A DNA stretch of 64,000 bases from Cognatiluteimonas lumbrici (lineage in GTDB: Bacteria; Pseudomonadota; Gammaproteobacteria; Xanthomonadales; Xanthomonadaceae), in NCBI RefSeq assembly GCF_006476065.1, contig NZ_ML636798.1, forward strand, positions 248,001 through 312,000. The letters run 5' to 3'. Below are positions 40,950 to 49,239 of this stretch, in pieces (positions within the stretch are counted from its first letter, which is position 1; each line of letters starts with the position of its first letter). Below the pieces are notes generated by a model. It was not told where the DNA came from. It saw nothing but the letters and a program-made list of their open reading frames with translations, and ran no database searches. Position numbers and translations under genes: made by a program.

Positions 40950-41978
40950 GTGGCTTCGAAGAAAACCCCGAAGAAGGCGGCCAAGGCTGCCTCCAGGAAG
41001 ACCCCCGCCAAGGCTCCCGTGAAGAAGGCGGCGAAGAAGGCCGTCGCCGGGAAGGGCGCGGCGAAGAAGGCGCCGGTGAAGAAGGTCGCGGCGAAGAAGG
41101 CGGTCGCGAAGAAGGCGCCGGCCAGGAAGACGCCGGTCAAGAAGGCCGCCGCCAGGAAGGCCGTGGCGAAGAAGGCCGCGCCGGCGAAGAAGGCCGTTGC
41201 GAAGAAGGCGCCGGTGAAGAAGGCGCCCGTCAAGAAGGCTGCGGCGAAGAAGGCCGTGGCGAAGCAGGCCCCGGTCAAGCAGGCCCCGGTCAAGAAGGCC
41301 GTCGCGAAGAAGGCCGCGCCCGCGAAGGCGGCGCTGGTCAGGAAGGCGGCGGTCGCGAAGAAGGCCGCCCCGGCCAAGGCCGCGCAGCGCCCGGTCGCCA
41401 AGGCCGCCTCGCGTCCGGCCAAGCAGGCCCGTGTCGAGGCGCCGGCGCGCACCGCACCGCGCGCACGCCCGATCGGCAAGGTCGCGGTCGCGCGGGTCGC
41501 AGCGCCGGCCGCGCCCGCGCCGCGCACCAAGGTCAAGGTGGTCCCGTACAAGACGGACGACAGCGGGCGCCCGATCGTGCCCGACGGCTACAAGCCGAGC
41601 GCCGACGAGGAGTACATGAACCCGCTGATGCTGGAGTACTTCCGCCAGCGGCTGCTGCAGTGGCGCGCGGACCTGGTCGAGGAATCCAAGCAGACCATCG
41701 AGAACCTCAAGGACGAAGTGCGCGACGTCGGCGACGAGGCCGAGCGCGCCACGCGCGAGACCGAGAACTCGCTGGAACTGCGCACCCGCGACCGCTACCG
41801 CAAGCTGATCGGCAAGATCGACAGCACGCTCAAGCGCGTGGACGAGGGCGAGTACGGCTACAGCATCGATTCGGGCGAGGAAATCGGCCTCGACCGGCTG
41901 GAGGCGCGCCTCACCGCCGAGCGCACCATCGACGAGCAGGAGCGCTGGGAGCACCTGCAGAAGCAGATCGGCGACTGA
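40950..41978 (+). CDS. dksA: DksA-family RNA polymerase-binding protein with Lys/Ala-rich head
   Basis: 342 residues. About 1-195 is a low-complexity basic head of [10 protein letters not shown]-type repeats, resembling AlgP or histone H1 tails. About 215-342 is the DksA domain: [20 protein letters not shown], coiled-coil tip with DxxDxA (DVGDEA), then [22 protein letters not shown] and [13 protein letters not shown]. All zinc-finger cysteines are replaced, giving a Cys-free domain. DksA binds the RNA polymerase secondary channel and works with ppGpp. Start GTG 40950 after AGAGGAA. Confidence 0.88.
   Translation: MASKKTPKKAAKAASRKTPAKAPVKKAAKKAVAGKGAAKKAPVKKVAAKKAVAKKAPARKTPVKKAAARKAVAKKAAPAKKAVAKKAPVKKAPVKKAAAKKAVAKQAPVKQAPVKKAVAKKAAPAKAALVRKAAVAKKAAPAKAAQRPVAKAASRPAKQARVEAPARTAPRARPIGKVAVARVAAPAAPAPRTKVKVVPYKTDDSGRPIVPDGYKPSADEEYMNPLMLEYFRQRLLQWRADLVEESKQTIENLKDEVRDVGDEAERATRETENSLELRTRDRYRKLIGKIDSTLKRVDEGEYGYSIDSGEEIGLDRLEARLTAERTIDEQERWEHLQKQIGD
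40980..41420 (+). repeat. Degenerate tandem repeats encoding the DksA basic head
   Basis: Repeated units built on AAGAAGGC with varying codons (AAGAAGGCCGTC, AAGAAGGCGCCGGTC and similar) code for K-K-A/V-P/A blocks. Such repeats are prone to length variation by slippage or recombination. Confidence 0.75.
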
Positions 41979-41997
41979 AGCCACCCGGCGGCCGCGA

Positions 41998-43515
41998 TCA
42001 CGCGGCCGCCAGTTCCGCCTCCAGCTCCAGGTTCGCGCGGTCGCGGCCCACGGTCGCCGCGGCGACCAGCGTGCCCCAGCGGTAATAGCGCGCGGTGAAG
42101 TCGCGAGCCTCGGGCGAGCCTTCGATCCGCAACTCGTCCCACCCGGCCAGGTGGCCGGTGACCCGCAGTTCCAGGTCGTACTGGTGGGTCCAGAAGAACG
42201 GCACGTCGGTGAACTCGCGCGCGTCGCCCAGCAGGTTGTCGGCGACGCACTGGCCCTGGCGTTGCGCGTGCACCCAGTGCTCGACCCGGGCGTGGGCGCC
42301 CCCGTGCGGATAGCGCGCGACATCGCCAGCGGCGTAAAGCCCGGGGATCGAGGTTTGCAGGGTCGCGTCCACCAGGATGCCGTTGTCCACCGCCATCCCG
42401 GCGGCTTCGGCAAGCTGCGTGCGCGGGACCACTCCGGCACCGACGATCACCAGGTCGGCCGCGACCCGGCTGCCGTCGTCCAGCACCAGCGCGTGGCCGT
42501 CCAGGCGCACCGGCTTGCGGCCCAGATGGAACGCAACGCCATGGTCGCGATGCAGACCGGCCAGGAATTCGCCCAGCTGCTCGCCGAGGATCCGCGCCAT
42601 CGGCACCGCTTCCGGGGCCACGATCGACACCGCCAGGCCACGGCTGCGCAACGCGGCGGCCGCCTCCAGCCCGATGAAGCCCGCGCCGACGAACGCGACG
42701 CTGCGCGCGCCTGCCGCGGCGGCCACGATCCGCTGCGCATCGGCGAGCGTGCGCAGGCTGAAGACGTGCGCCAGGTCGAAGCCCGGCAACCCGAGCCGAC
42801 GCGGTTCGGCGCCGGTCGCCAGCAGCAGGACGTCGTAGTCGAAGCGTTCGCCGGTCGCGGTGGTCACGCGCCGCGCCTGCGGATCCAGCGCCGCGACTTC
42901 ACAGTCCAGGCGCAGGTCGATGCCCTGGTCGACGTAGGCGGCGGCATCCTGCAACGGCAGCCATTCGGGTGGCGCGGTGCCGGCGAGGAAGTCCTTCGAC
43001 AGGTTGGGGCGGTCGACCGGGACGTCCGCGTCGGCGCTGAGCATGGTCACGCTGCCGTCGAAACCGCGGTCGCGCAGTCGGCGTGCCGCGGCATGACCGG
43101 CGGCGCCGCCGCCGACGATCACCACCCGGCGCGGCTTGCCGGCGCCGTGGTGGACGGTCGCTGCCGGTGGCCCCGGCAGCCGTTCGCGCACGAATACGCT
43201 GCCGTCCACGACTTCGGTCCGCCAGCGGCCGAGCGGGGCGAACGCCGGTGCGCAGTCGGCGGCGCCGGTGCGCAGGTCGAAGCAGGCGTGGTGCCAGGGG
43301 CAGTGCACGCTGCCGTCGGCGATCCGGCCTTCGGCCAGCGGCGCGCCGTAGTGGGTGCAGTGCGCGCCGACCGCGTGCACGCCATCGTCCAGCCGCACCA
43401 GCAACACCGCGTCGTCGCCGACCCGGCCGGCCAGCACGCCGTCGTCCGGGATCGACGCCAGCGGCACGCCGCGGGCCAGGTCTGGGCCGGGAAGGGGACC
43501 GTTGCCGTCGGACAT
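41998..43515 (-). CDS. Rieske-domain FAD-dependent oxidoreductase
   Basis: 505 residues. The N-terminal Rieske [2Fe-2S] domain has CTHYGAP and CPWHHACFD (C-x-H...C-x2-H). A two-dinucleotide reductase follows: VVIVGGGAAGHAAARRL (FAD), VAFVGAGFIGLEAAAAL (NAD(P)H) and LYAAGDVAR. The layout is that of AIFM3/Nfrl-type or assimilatory ferredoxin reductases. The electron acceptor is unknown. It converges with dksA and diverges from copL; it could mark the boundary of the metal region. Confidence 0.88.
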   Translation of the reverse strand: MSDGNGPLPGPDLARGVPLASIPDDGVLAGRVGDDAVLLVRLDDGVHAVGAHCTHYGAPLAEGRIADGSVHCPWHHACFDLRTGAADCAPAFAPLGRWRTEVVDGSVFVRERLPGPPAATVHHGAGKPRRVVIVGGGAAGHAAARRLRDRGFDGSVTMLSADADVPVDRPNLSKDFLAGTAPPEWLPLQDAAAYVDQGIDLRLDCEVAALDPQARRVTTATGERFDYDVLLLATGAEPRRLGLPGFDLAHVFSLRTLADAQRIVAAAAGARSVAFVGAGFIGLEAAAALRSRGLAVSIVAPEAVPMARILGEQLGEFLAGLHRDHGVAFHLGRKPVRLDGHALVLDDGSRVAADLVIVGAGVVPRTQLAEAAGMAVDNGILVDATLQTSIPGLYAAGDVARYPHGGAHARVEHWVHAQRQGQCVADNLLGDAREFTDVPFFWTHQYDLELRVTGHLAGWDELRIEGSPEARDFTARYYRWGTLVAAATVGRDRANLELEAELAAA

Positions 43516-43697
43516 GGCGGAGTGCTCCGGCCGCAGGGGGAGGACGGCCCGACCACCAGCCTACGCACTTCCGGGTCAGCAACAGAACGCCATGTGCAAA
43601 GCCCATTCCCCCGCACGTCAGCGAAGCGACCCTGGATCAAGCCCAGACTTCATCCGCCCTATACCCTTGACGTCGGGGCATGGGATAGAGTGACGCG

Positions 43698-44087
43698 ATG
43701 CTGTCTCCGCTGGTCCTCTTTCGCCTGCTTCTCAGTGTCGCCCTCGTGCTCAACGGGATTGGCGGTGCGATGGCTGCGACCCGCATGCATGTCGAGCAGG
43801 CATCCACGGCGGAGCAAGTCCGCATGCCCGCGAGCGCCGGGATTCCCTGCCACGATGAGCAGGGCGCCGCTGAGGGGGATGCAGGCGCGCCGCACGAAGA
43901 GTCTCCAGCCCCCGATTGTTGCAAGTCCGGGCTCTGCGCCTGCGCTTGTGCGCACGTCTCCCAGGTCCCCCTGCCCGCGCTCCCGTCGACGGAGCTCGTT
44001 GCGGGCCGTGACCTCGCAGTAGCCCACATGTCGTTGGGCCATGCCACGCCGGCCTTGCCGCATCTGATCCGACCTCCCATCCGCTAA
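43698..44087 (+). CDS. copL: CopL-like copper-responsive regulatory protein
   Basis: 129 residues: a hydrophobic signal-like start (LLLSVALVLNGIGGAMAAT), a low-complexity acidic middle and the Cys-rich motif APDCCKSGLCACACAHV, as in xanthomonad CopL. In Xanthomonas, copL directly precedes copAB and is needed for their copper induction. The same order is seen here. The 111-base copL-copA gap holds GGCTC/GAGCC (44162-44175) followed by TTTT at 44182, which could be an attenuator. Confidence 0.85.
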   Translation: MLSPLVLFRLLLSVALVLNGIGGAMAATRMHVEQASTAEQVRMPASAGIPCHDEQGAAEGDAGAPHEESPAPDCCKSGLCACACAHVSQVPLPALPSTELVAGRDLAVAHMSLGHATPALPHLIRPPIR

Positions 44088-44198
44088 GCGTCCCTTCGGC
44101 GCCTCAGTGCGCCTGATCGCTCCTGCCTGCCTGCGTACTACGGCAGCCGGAGTCGTGCTTCGGCTCTCACGAGCCTGACGCTTTTCGTGGAGTTCCCC

Positions 44199-46025
44199 AT
44201 GTCATCGCATTCCCTTGACCGCAAGGCCGGTCGCGCGTTCGAAATGTCGCGGCGTCGCTTCGTACAGGGCCTCGCCGCCGGCGGGGTTGTCGCCGGCTTC
44301 GGCCTGTGGCCCAAGGCCACCTGGGCCGTGAAGTCGCCCGGCCAGCTCAACGTGCTGTCGGGCACCGAGTTCGACCTGTCCATCGGCGAAACGCCCGTCA
44401 ATATCACCGGTCTCACCCGGCCGGCCATCACTGTCAATGGTTCCCTGCCCGCACCGCTCCTGCGCTGGCGCGAAGGAACCACCGTCAACCTGCGCGTGGC
44501 CAATGCGCTGCCGCCGGATTCGATTCACGGGCACGAAGCTTCGATCCACTGGCACGGCATCCTGCTGCCCGCCAACATGGACGGCGTCCCGGGATTGAGC
44601 TTCGACGGCATCGGTCGCGGCGAGACCTATCACTACCGCTTCCACGTCAAACAGGGTGGCACCTACTGGTATCACAGCCATTCGGCATTCCAGGAGCAGG
44701 CGGGCCTCTACGGACCGCTGGTAATCGATCCCATCGAGCCCGAGCCGTTTGCTTACGACCGGGACTACGTGGTCATGCTGACCGACTGGACCGACCTCGA
44801 TCCCGCCGCGCTCTTCGCGCGACTGAAGAAGATGTCGGACTACGACAACTACTCCAAGCGCACGGTCGGCGACTTCTTCGAGGACGTACGCGACGACGGG
44901 TGGGCGGCGACGCTGGCCAATCGCGGCATGTGGGGCCGTATGCGGATGACGCCGACCGATCTCTCGGACGTCAATGGCAACACTTACACCTACCTGTTGA
45001 ACGGGACGACCTCACTGGGCAACTGGACCGGGTTGTTCCGGTCCGGCGAGAAGATTCGGCTCCGCATCATCAACGGATCATCGATGACCCACTTCGATGT
45101 CCGCATCCCTGGATTGAAGATGACTGTGGTGGCCGCCGACGGCCAGTACGTGCATCCGGTGACGGTCGACGAATTTCGCATCGCGACGGCGGAAACCTTC
45201 GATGTCATCGTCGAGCCCAGCGGGCAGGATGCCTTTACGATCTTTGCGCAGGACATGGGCCGCACCGGTTACGTCAGCGGCACCCTGGCCGTGCGCGAAG
45301 GACTGCGCGCTCCGGTGCCGGCAGTCGATCCACGCCCGATCCTCACCATGGCCGACATGGGGCACGGCGGCATGGGGCACGACATGGCCGGGATGTCGGG
45401 CATGGCGGGAATGGAGCAGGGCGCCATGAACCACGCGGGCCATGACATGGCCGCGATGGCCACCGGTTCGATGGCGGGCATGGAGCATGGCGGAACCGGG
45501 ATGCAATCGCATCCGGCAAGCGAGGAAGGCAACCCGCTCGTCGACATGCAGACGATGACCCCCGCGCCCATGCTCGCGGATCCCGGCATCGGACTGCGTG
45601 ACAACGGCCGCACCGTCCTGACCTACGCGATGCTAAAGAGCGCCTTCCCCGATCCGGACGGGCGTGAGCCGGGACGCGAGATCGAGCTGCATCTCACCGG
45701 GCACATGGAGAAGTTCGCCTGGGGCTTCGATGGCATGAAGTTCTCCGATGCGGCGCCCCTGCGTTTCAACTACGGCGAGCGGCTGCGCATCGTGCTGGTC
45801 AACGACACCATGATGACCCATCCGATCCACCTGCACGGCATGTGGAGTGATCTGGAGGACGAACAGGGCAACTTCCACGTCCGCAAGCACACCATCGACA
45901 TGCCCCCCGGGACGAAGCGCGGTTATCGGGTCCGCGCGGATGCACTCGGCACTTGGGCTTACCACTGTCATCTGCTCTACCACATGGAGGCCGGAATGAT
46001 GCGGCAGGTCAAGGTGGAGGAATGA
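44199..46025 (+). CDS. copA: Periplasmic multicopper oxidase CopA
   Basis: A 608-residue protein with a Tat signal (MSRRRFVQGLAAGG near residue 16). Copper sites: IHWHGILLP, YWYHSHSAF, HPIHLHGMW and YHCHLLYHMEAGMM. Between them (about 390-440) is a Met/His-rich stretch (MGHGGMGHDMAGMSGMAGM and so on) that probably binds Cu(I). It oxidises and sequesters copper in the periplasm. ATG 44199 is chosen because GGAG stands six bases before it; a GTG at 44187 would swallow that site. The stop overlaps copB (ATGA). Confidence 0.95.
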   Translation: MSSHSLDRKAGRAFEMSRRRFVQGLAAGGVVAGFGLWPKATWAVKSPGQLNVLSGTEFDLSIGETPVNITGLTRPAITVNGSLPAPLLRWREGTTVNLRVANALPPDSIHGHEASIHWHGILLPANMDGVPGLSFDGIGRGETYHYRFHVKQGGTYWYHSHSAFQEQAGLYGPLVIDPIEPEPFAYDRDYVVMLTDWTDLDPAALFARLKKMSDYDNYSKRTVGDFFEDVRDDGWAATLANRGMWGRMRMTPTDLSDVNGNTYTYLLNGTTSLGNWTGLFRSGEKIRLRIINGSSMTHFDVRIPGLKMTVVAADGQYVHPVTVDEFRIATAETFDVIVEPSGQDAFTIFAQDMGRTGYVSGTLAVREGLRAPVPAVDPRPILTMADMGHGGMGHDMAGMSGMAGMEQGAMNHAGHDMAAMATGSMAGMEHGGTGMQSHPASEEGNPLVDMQTMTPAPMLADPGIGLRDNGRTVLTYAMLKSAFPDPDGREPGREIELHLTGHMEKFAWGFDGMKFSDAAPLRFNYGERLRIVLVNDTMMTHPIHLHGMWSDLEDEQGNFHVRKHTIDMPPGTKRGYRVRADALGTWAYHCHLLYHMEAGMMRQVKVEE

Positions 46026-47002
46026 ACGCCATGAAGCATTCGAAGCCGATCCGCCGCCCGCAGCTCCTTGCCACTGCGTTGGCAACATTGTTGGCGCCGC
46101 TGCCTGCTTGGGCACAACACGCCGACCATATGCCGCCCCCGCCGTCAGTTCCCCAGGAAGCGCAGTCCGACAAGCCGGAAGAAGTGAAACAGGAAGCGCC
46201 AGAGGAGATGAATCACTCAACCATGGACCACCCGGCCATGGACCATTCGGCCATGGACCACTCGACGATGGACCTTCCGGCCACTGTCGATCCGCTCACG
46301 CCAATTCCCGAGGTGACCGACGCCGATCGCGCGGCCGCCGTCGCGCCTGAGGAAAATCATCCTGTCCACGACAACGGCATCTTCCATTACGTGCTCTTCA
46401 ATCGCCTGGAAGCCTGGGATGCCGATGCAGGCACGGGGCTGGCCTGGGAAGGTCAGAGCTGGATCGGAACCGATCTCAACCGCTTATGGCTGCGGAGCGA
46501 GGGCGAGCAGGTCAATGGCGAGTTGGAGTCGGCCGATCTTGAGGTGCTTTACGGTCGCAGCGTGAGCGCCTGGTGGGACGTGGTCGCCGGCGTGCGCCAT
46601 GACTTCAAGCCGGGAGCCTCGCAGGACTTCCTGGCAATCGGCGTCATGGGGCTTGCGCCCTACAAGTTCGAAGTCGAGGCGACGGCCTACGTCGGCGAGT
46701 CGGGACAGACTGCGGCCAGGATGGAAGTCGAGTACGAGATGCTGCTTACCAATCGGCTGATCCTGCAGCCGTTGTTGGAGGCCGAGTTCCACGGCAAGGG
46801 CGACGAGATGCGGGGAATCGGTTCGGGCCTCAGCACCGCCGAGTTTGGCCTGCGCCTCCGCTACGAGATCCGTCGCGAGTTCGCCCCGTATATCGGCATC
46901 GTTCGCGAACGCGCCTTCGGGCAGACGGCGCGATACCGCGAGCAGGACGGTCATCCGTCCGACGACACCCGCGTGGTCGCGGGCTTTCGAATCTGGTTCT
47001 AA
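46022..47002 (+). CDS. copB: Outer membrane copper resistance protein CopB
   Basis: A 326-residue protein with a Sec signal peptide ending LPAWAQ, a Met/His/Pro-rich segment with repeats of MDHS/MDHP (about 62-85), then the conserved CopB barrel: WEGQSWIGTDLNRLWLRSEGE and a C-terminal Phe (GFRIWF), the outer-membrane barrel signature. It overlaps the copA stop. It acts with CopA in copper tolerance, possibly by export or binding at the outer membrane. Confidence 0.95.
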   Translation: MNAMKHSKPIRRPQLLATALATLLAPLPAWAQHADHMPPPPSVPQEAQSDKPEEVKQEAPEEMNHSTMDHPAMDHSAMDHSTMDLPATVDPLTPIPEVTDADRAAAVAPEENHPVHDNGIFHYVLFNRLEAWDADAGTGLAWEGQSWIGTDLNRLWLRSEGEQVNGELESADLEVLYGRSVSAWWDVVAGVRHDFKPGASQDFLAIGVMGLAPYKFEVEATAYVGESGQTAARMEVEYEMLLTNRLILQPLLEAEFHGKGDEMRGIGSGLSTAEFGLRLRYEIRREFAPYIGIVRERAFGQTARYREQDGHPSDDTRVVAGFRIWF

Positions 47003-47017
47003 GGGGAGAGTTCAGAG

Positions 47018-47788
47018 ATGCCAATCGTTACCAGGAGATCGTTGTTTGTGTTGGGAGGCCTTGCGATCGGAGGAGTTGCAGTCGCGGGTTTCGTCTGGTC
47101 GGGCGCCTACAACGTGGGGGCGGACGATCCGCACATCGCGCCGGTGTATGCGTTGATGGAGACGATCCGGGACCAGTCCATCCGATCCAGGGCGGACGAC
47201 CTCAAGGTGCCGGATCTCGAGGGCCGCGAACGCATGATGCAGGGCGCCGGCAACTACAACGCCATGTGCGCGGGCTGCCACCTGAAGCCCGGCGTGAGCG
47301 AAACCGAGCTGAGCAAGGGCCTGTACCCCGCGCCCCCGGATCTCACCCGAACTGAGGTTGATGAGGCGGAGGCATTCTGGGTGATCAAGCACGGGATCAA
47401 GGCTTCCGGCATGCCGGCCTGGGGCAAGAGCATGGAGGACGAATACATCTGGAACATGGTGGCGTTCATCCGGCAGTTGCCCACCCTCGATCCGCAGGCA
47501 TACCAAGAGCTGGTCGCCAGCAGCGGCGGACATTCCCACGGCGGTGGCGAGTCGGCCGGACACTCGGATGCCGAAGGCGAGGAGGCGCCTCATGAACATG
47601 CCATGGGCGAAGACGCCGAACACGAAGACGGCCACCTTCCAGCGGCCGGCGTTCCGGTCCCGGAGGGTGGCACCACACATGTCCACGCCGATGGCATGAG
47701 CCACGTGCACACGCCTTCGGTTCCGCAGGCCGCGTCCACTGCAGTGCCGGCCGACGATGGCCACGACGATCACGACCATCAGGATTGA
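47018..47788 (+). CDS. Class I cytochrome c with His/Glu-rich metal-binding tail
   Basis: 256 residues: a Tat- or Sec-like N-terminal anchor (RRSLFVLGGLAIGGVAVAGFVW), one haem c site CAGCH near residue 85 with later axial Met (ASGMPAWG), then about 90 residues rich in His, Glu and Asp (HSHGGGESAGHSDAEGEE, DDGHDDHDHQD). The tail suggests copper or other metal binding. It follows copB by 16 bases and appears part of the cop operon; it may pass electrons from copper oxidation by CopA. Confidence 0.85.
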   Translation: MPIVTRRSLFVLGGLAIGGVAVAGFVWSGAYNVGADDPHIAPVYALMETIRDQSIRSRADDLKVPDLEGRERMMQGAGNYNAMCAGCHLKPGVSETELSKGLYPAPPDLTRTEVDEAEAFWVIKHGIKASGMPAWGKSMEDEYIWNMVAFIRQLPTLDPQAYQELVASSGGHSHGGGESAGHSDAEGEEAPHEHAMGEDAEHEDGHLPAAGVPVPEGGTTHVHADGMSHVHTPSVPQAASTAVPADDGHDDHDHQD

Positions 47789-47793
47789 CCAAG

Positions 47794-48327
47794 ATGCGCA
47801 CGCTCCGCTCCCACGCATTGTTCCTGGCGACGCTGGTACTCGCCGCCTGCAGCCAGGCACCCAGTCCGTCTGTCGCACCGGCATCGCCGGGCGCCTCGAC
47901 GCAAGCGGCTCAGCCTCCGTCAACTCCGGCAACAATCCAGCCCGACCTATCGCTGCCGCTGGTCACCGTGCACAAGAGCCCAACGTGCGGCTGCTGCACC
48001 GGCTGGGTGAAGCACATGCGCGAAGCCGGCTTCCGGGTAGAGGTGCGCGATGTCGACAACCTCGACCCTGTAAAGACCCGATTGGGCATTCCGTATGGGA
48101 AGGGTTCCTGCCACACCGCCAAGGTCGGCGGCTACTTCGTCGAAGGTCACGTGCCGGCGTCGGACATCAAGCGCCTGCTCGCCGAAAAGCCCGATGCCAA
48201 GGGCTTGGTGTTGGCCGGAATGCCGCTGGGATCGCCGGGCATGGAAGTCCCGGACGGAACCGTCCAGCCCTACACCGTGGAAATCATCGACCAACAGGGG
48301 GAGGCCACCGCATTCGCTCGACATTGA
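47794..48327 (+). CDS. DUF411 metal-binding lipoprotein (CopG-like)
   Basis: 177 residues. Lipobox LVLAAC gives a predicted lipidated N terminus; a Pro/Ser-rich linker follows. The DUF411 core has VTVHKSPTCGCCTGWVKHM, with the CGCC copper-binding pair, and GSCHTAKVGGYFVEGHVPA. ATG 47794 is chosen over the overlapping TTG at 47785. DUF411/CopG proteins are regular members of copper islands and bind copper in the periplasm. Confidence 0.88.
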   Translation: MRTLRSHALFLATLVLAACSQAPSPSVAPASPGASTQAAQPPSTPATIQPDLSLPLVTVHKSPTCGCCTGWVKHMREAGFRVEVRDVDNLDPVKTRLGIPYGKGSCHTAKVGGYFVEGHVPASDIKRLLAEKPDAKGLVLAGMPLGSPGMEVPDGTVQPYTVEIIDQQGEATAFARH

Positions 48328-48402
48328 GTGGCCAGTTGCACCGGGGACGGTGATACGGGCGCGCCGCATCTCGCCCGCATTTCGACATGGAAGGAAAACA
48401 AC

Positions 48403-48756
48403 ATGACCCACCATTCAGCCGAACACCGACCCCAGGCCATGAACGAGTGCATCGACAACTGCACGCAGTGCCACGCGATCTGCCTGGAGACCATCAACTA
48501 CTGCCTTACCAAGGGCGGCGAGCACGCAGCACCACAGCATATTGCGCTGCTCGCGAGCTGCGCCGACATCTGCGCTACGAGCGCCTCGGCAATGCTTCGT
48601 GGCGCCGATATCCACACCGTGATCTGCGGTGCCTGCGCAGAAGTGTGCCGCCAATGCGCCAAGGACTGCGAGGCGATGGGCGACGCCGAGATGAAGCGTT
48701 GCGCGGAGATCTGCCGTCGATGCGCTGAAAGCTGTGAGGCAATGGCGGCAGCTTGA
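48403..48756 (+). CDS. Four-helix-bundle copper-binding protein (Csp-like)
   Basis: 117 residues with 16 Cys, arranged as C-x3-C-x2-C-x3-C blocks along four helices (ECIDNCTQCHAIC, ADICATS, CGACAEVCRQCAKDC, CAEICRRCAESC). This is the layout of copper storage proteins Csp1/Csp3, which hold many Cu(I) ions inside the bundle. No signal peptide is seen, so it is Csp3-like and probably cytosolic. ATG 48403 follows AAGGAAAACAAC. A fragment of a second copy lies at 60003. Confidence 0.88.
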   Translation: MTHHSAEHRPQAMNECIDNCTQCHAICLETINYCLTKGGEHAAPQHIALLASCADICATSASAMLRGADIHTVICGACAEVCRQCAKDCEAMGDAEMKRCAEICRRCAESCEAMAAA

Positions 48757-48763
48757 CCGAAGA

Positions 48764-48789
48764 GGCCCCGTCGGCTCGCCGGCGGGGCC
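48764..48789 (+). terminator. GC-rich hairpin after the csp-like gene
   Basis: GGCCCCGTCGGC and GCCGGCGGGGCC form a 12-pair stem with one G-U; the innermost pairs must open to make a loop. No T-run follows, so termination would be inefficient. It separates the cop genes from the operator at 48810. Confidence 0.55.
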
Positions 48790-48809
48790 CCATCTGATGG
48801 CAGGAAAGC

Positions 48810-48841
48810 TTGACTCTGGACCATGGTCCAGATGCGATTGT
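48810..48841 (+). promoter_or_regulatory. MerR-family type operator/promoter, copy 1
   Basis: A -35 box TTGACT (48810-48815) is fused to an 18-base perfect palindrome TCTGGACCATGGTCCAGA (48815-48832); a weak -10-like GATTGT (48836-48841) lies 20 bases from the -35. Long spacers filled by a dyad are the hallmark of MerR-type metal-sensing promoters. The same TTGACTC-GGACCATGGTC core recurs at 60089. No merR-family gene is in the window. Confidence 0.65.
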
Positions 48842-48872
48842 GACATCCCGCATGTCTTTCAATGAGATCCCC

Positions 48873-49166
48873 ATGAAGCAAGTTTCCATCCTGCTGTTGG
48901 CCACTGCTCTTGCCGCCGGGAATGCCCTGGCTGTTCCGCAATCGAATTCCCATGCATCGCATGCGGGCCACGGCACGTCGGCAGCGGCCCCCGCCCAGCC
49001 TGACCCCTCGACCAAGGCGTTCGACGCGCTTGACGCGGACAAGAGCGGTCTCCTTTCAAAGGCAGAGCTGGCCAGGCATCCAATGGCAGCCCATGCCTCG
49101 ATGGTCGACACCGACAACGACGGAAGCCTCAGTCGCGAGGAATTCACGGCTTTGCAGAAGATGTAG
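48873..49166 (+). CDS. Secreted EF-hand protein, copy 1
   Basis: 97 residues: a signal peptide (ILLLATALAAGNALAVPQ), then a His/Ser/Pro-rich spacer, then two EF-hand loops (DALDADKSGLLSKAE and DTDNDGSLSREEF). ATG 48873 is chosen by matching its paralogue at 60161, which starts MKQLSVL. Ca binding is the family expectation; a copper role is suggested only by location. It stands downstream of the MerR-type operator. Confidence 0.82.
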   Translation: MKQVSILLLATALAAGNALAVPQSNSHASHAGHGTSAAAPAQPDPSTKAFDALDADKSGLLSKAELARHPMAAHASMVDTDNDGSLSREEFTALQKM

Positions 49167-49178
49167 TCGGAGAATGCA

Positions 49179-49202
49179 GTGGCCCCCCGGTGGGGTCGCC
49201 AC
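49179..49202 (+). terminator. Hairpin after EF-hand copy 1
   Basis: GTGGC and GCCAC enclose CCCC/GGGG, giving a nine-pair stem with a two-base bulge. No T-run follows; a weak terminator or stabiliser before DUF305. Confidence 0.4.
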
Positions 49203-49239
49203 CTGATCACTTGCCGGCAGGGCTCATAGGAGGTACGTC

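Noticed and set aside
40923-42440. Long minus-strand frames opposite dksA (Gly/Leu/Arg- or Ala/Phe/Thr-rich)
   Set aside because: They are shadows of the Lys/Ala repeat codons on the plus strand, with repetitive composition and no domain.
43660-43697. A CueR-type promoter before copL (TTGACG and TAGAGT)
   Set aside because: The boxes are only 13 bases apart, too close for any sigma70 or MerR-type promoter; the partial dyad CTATACCC/GGGATAG alone is not enough.
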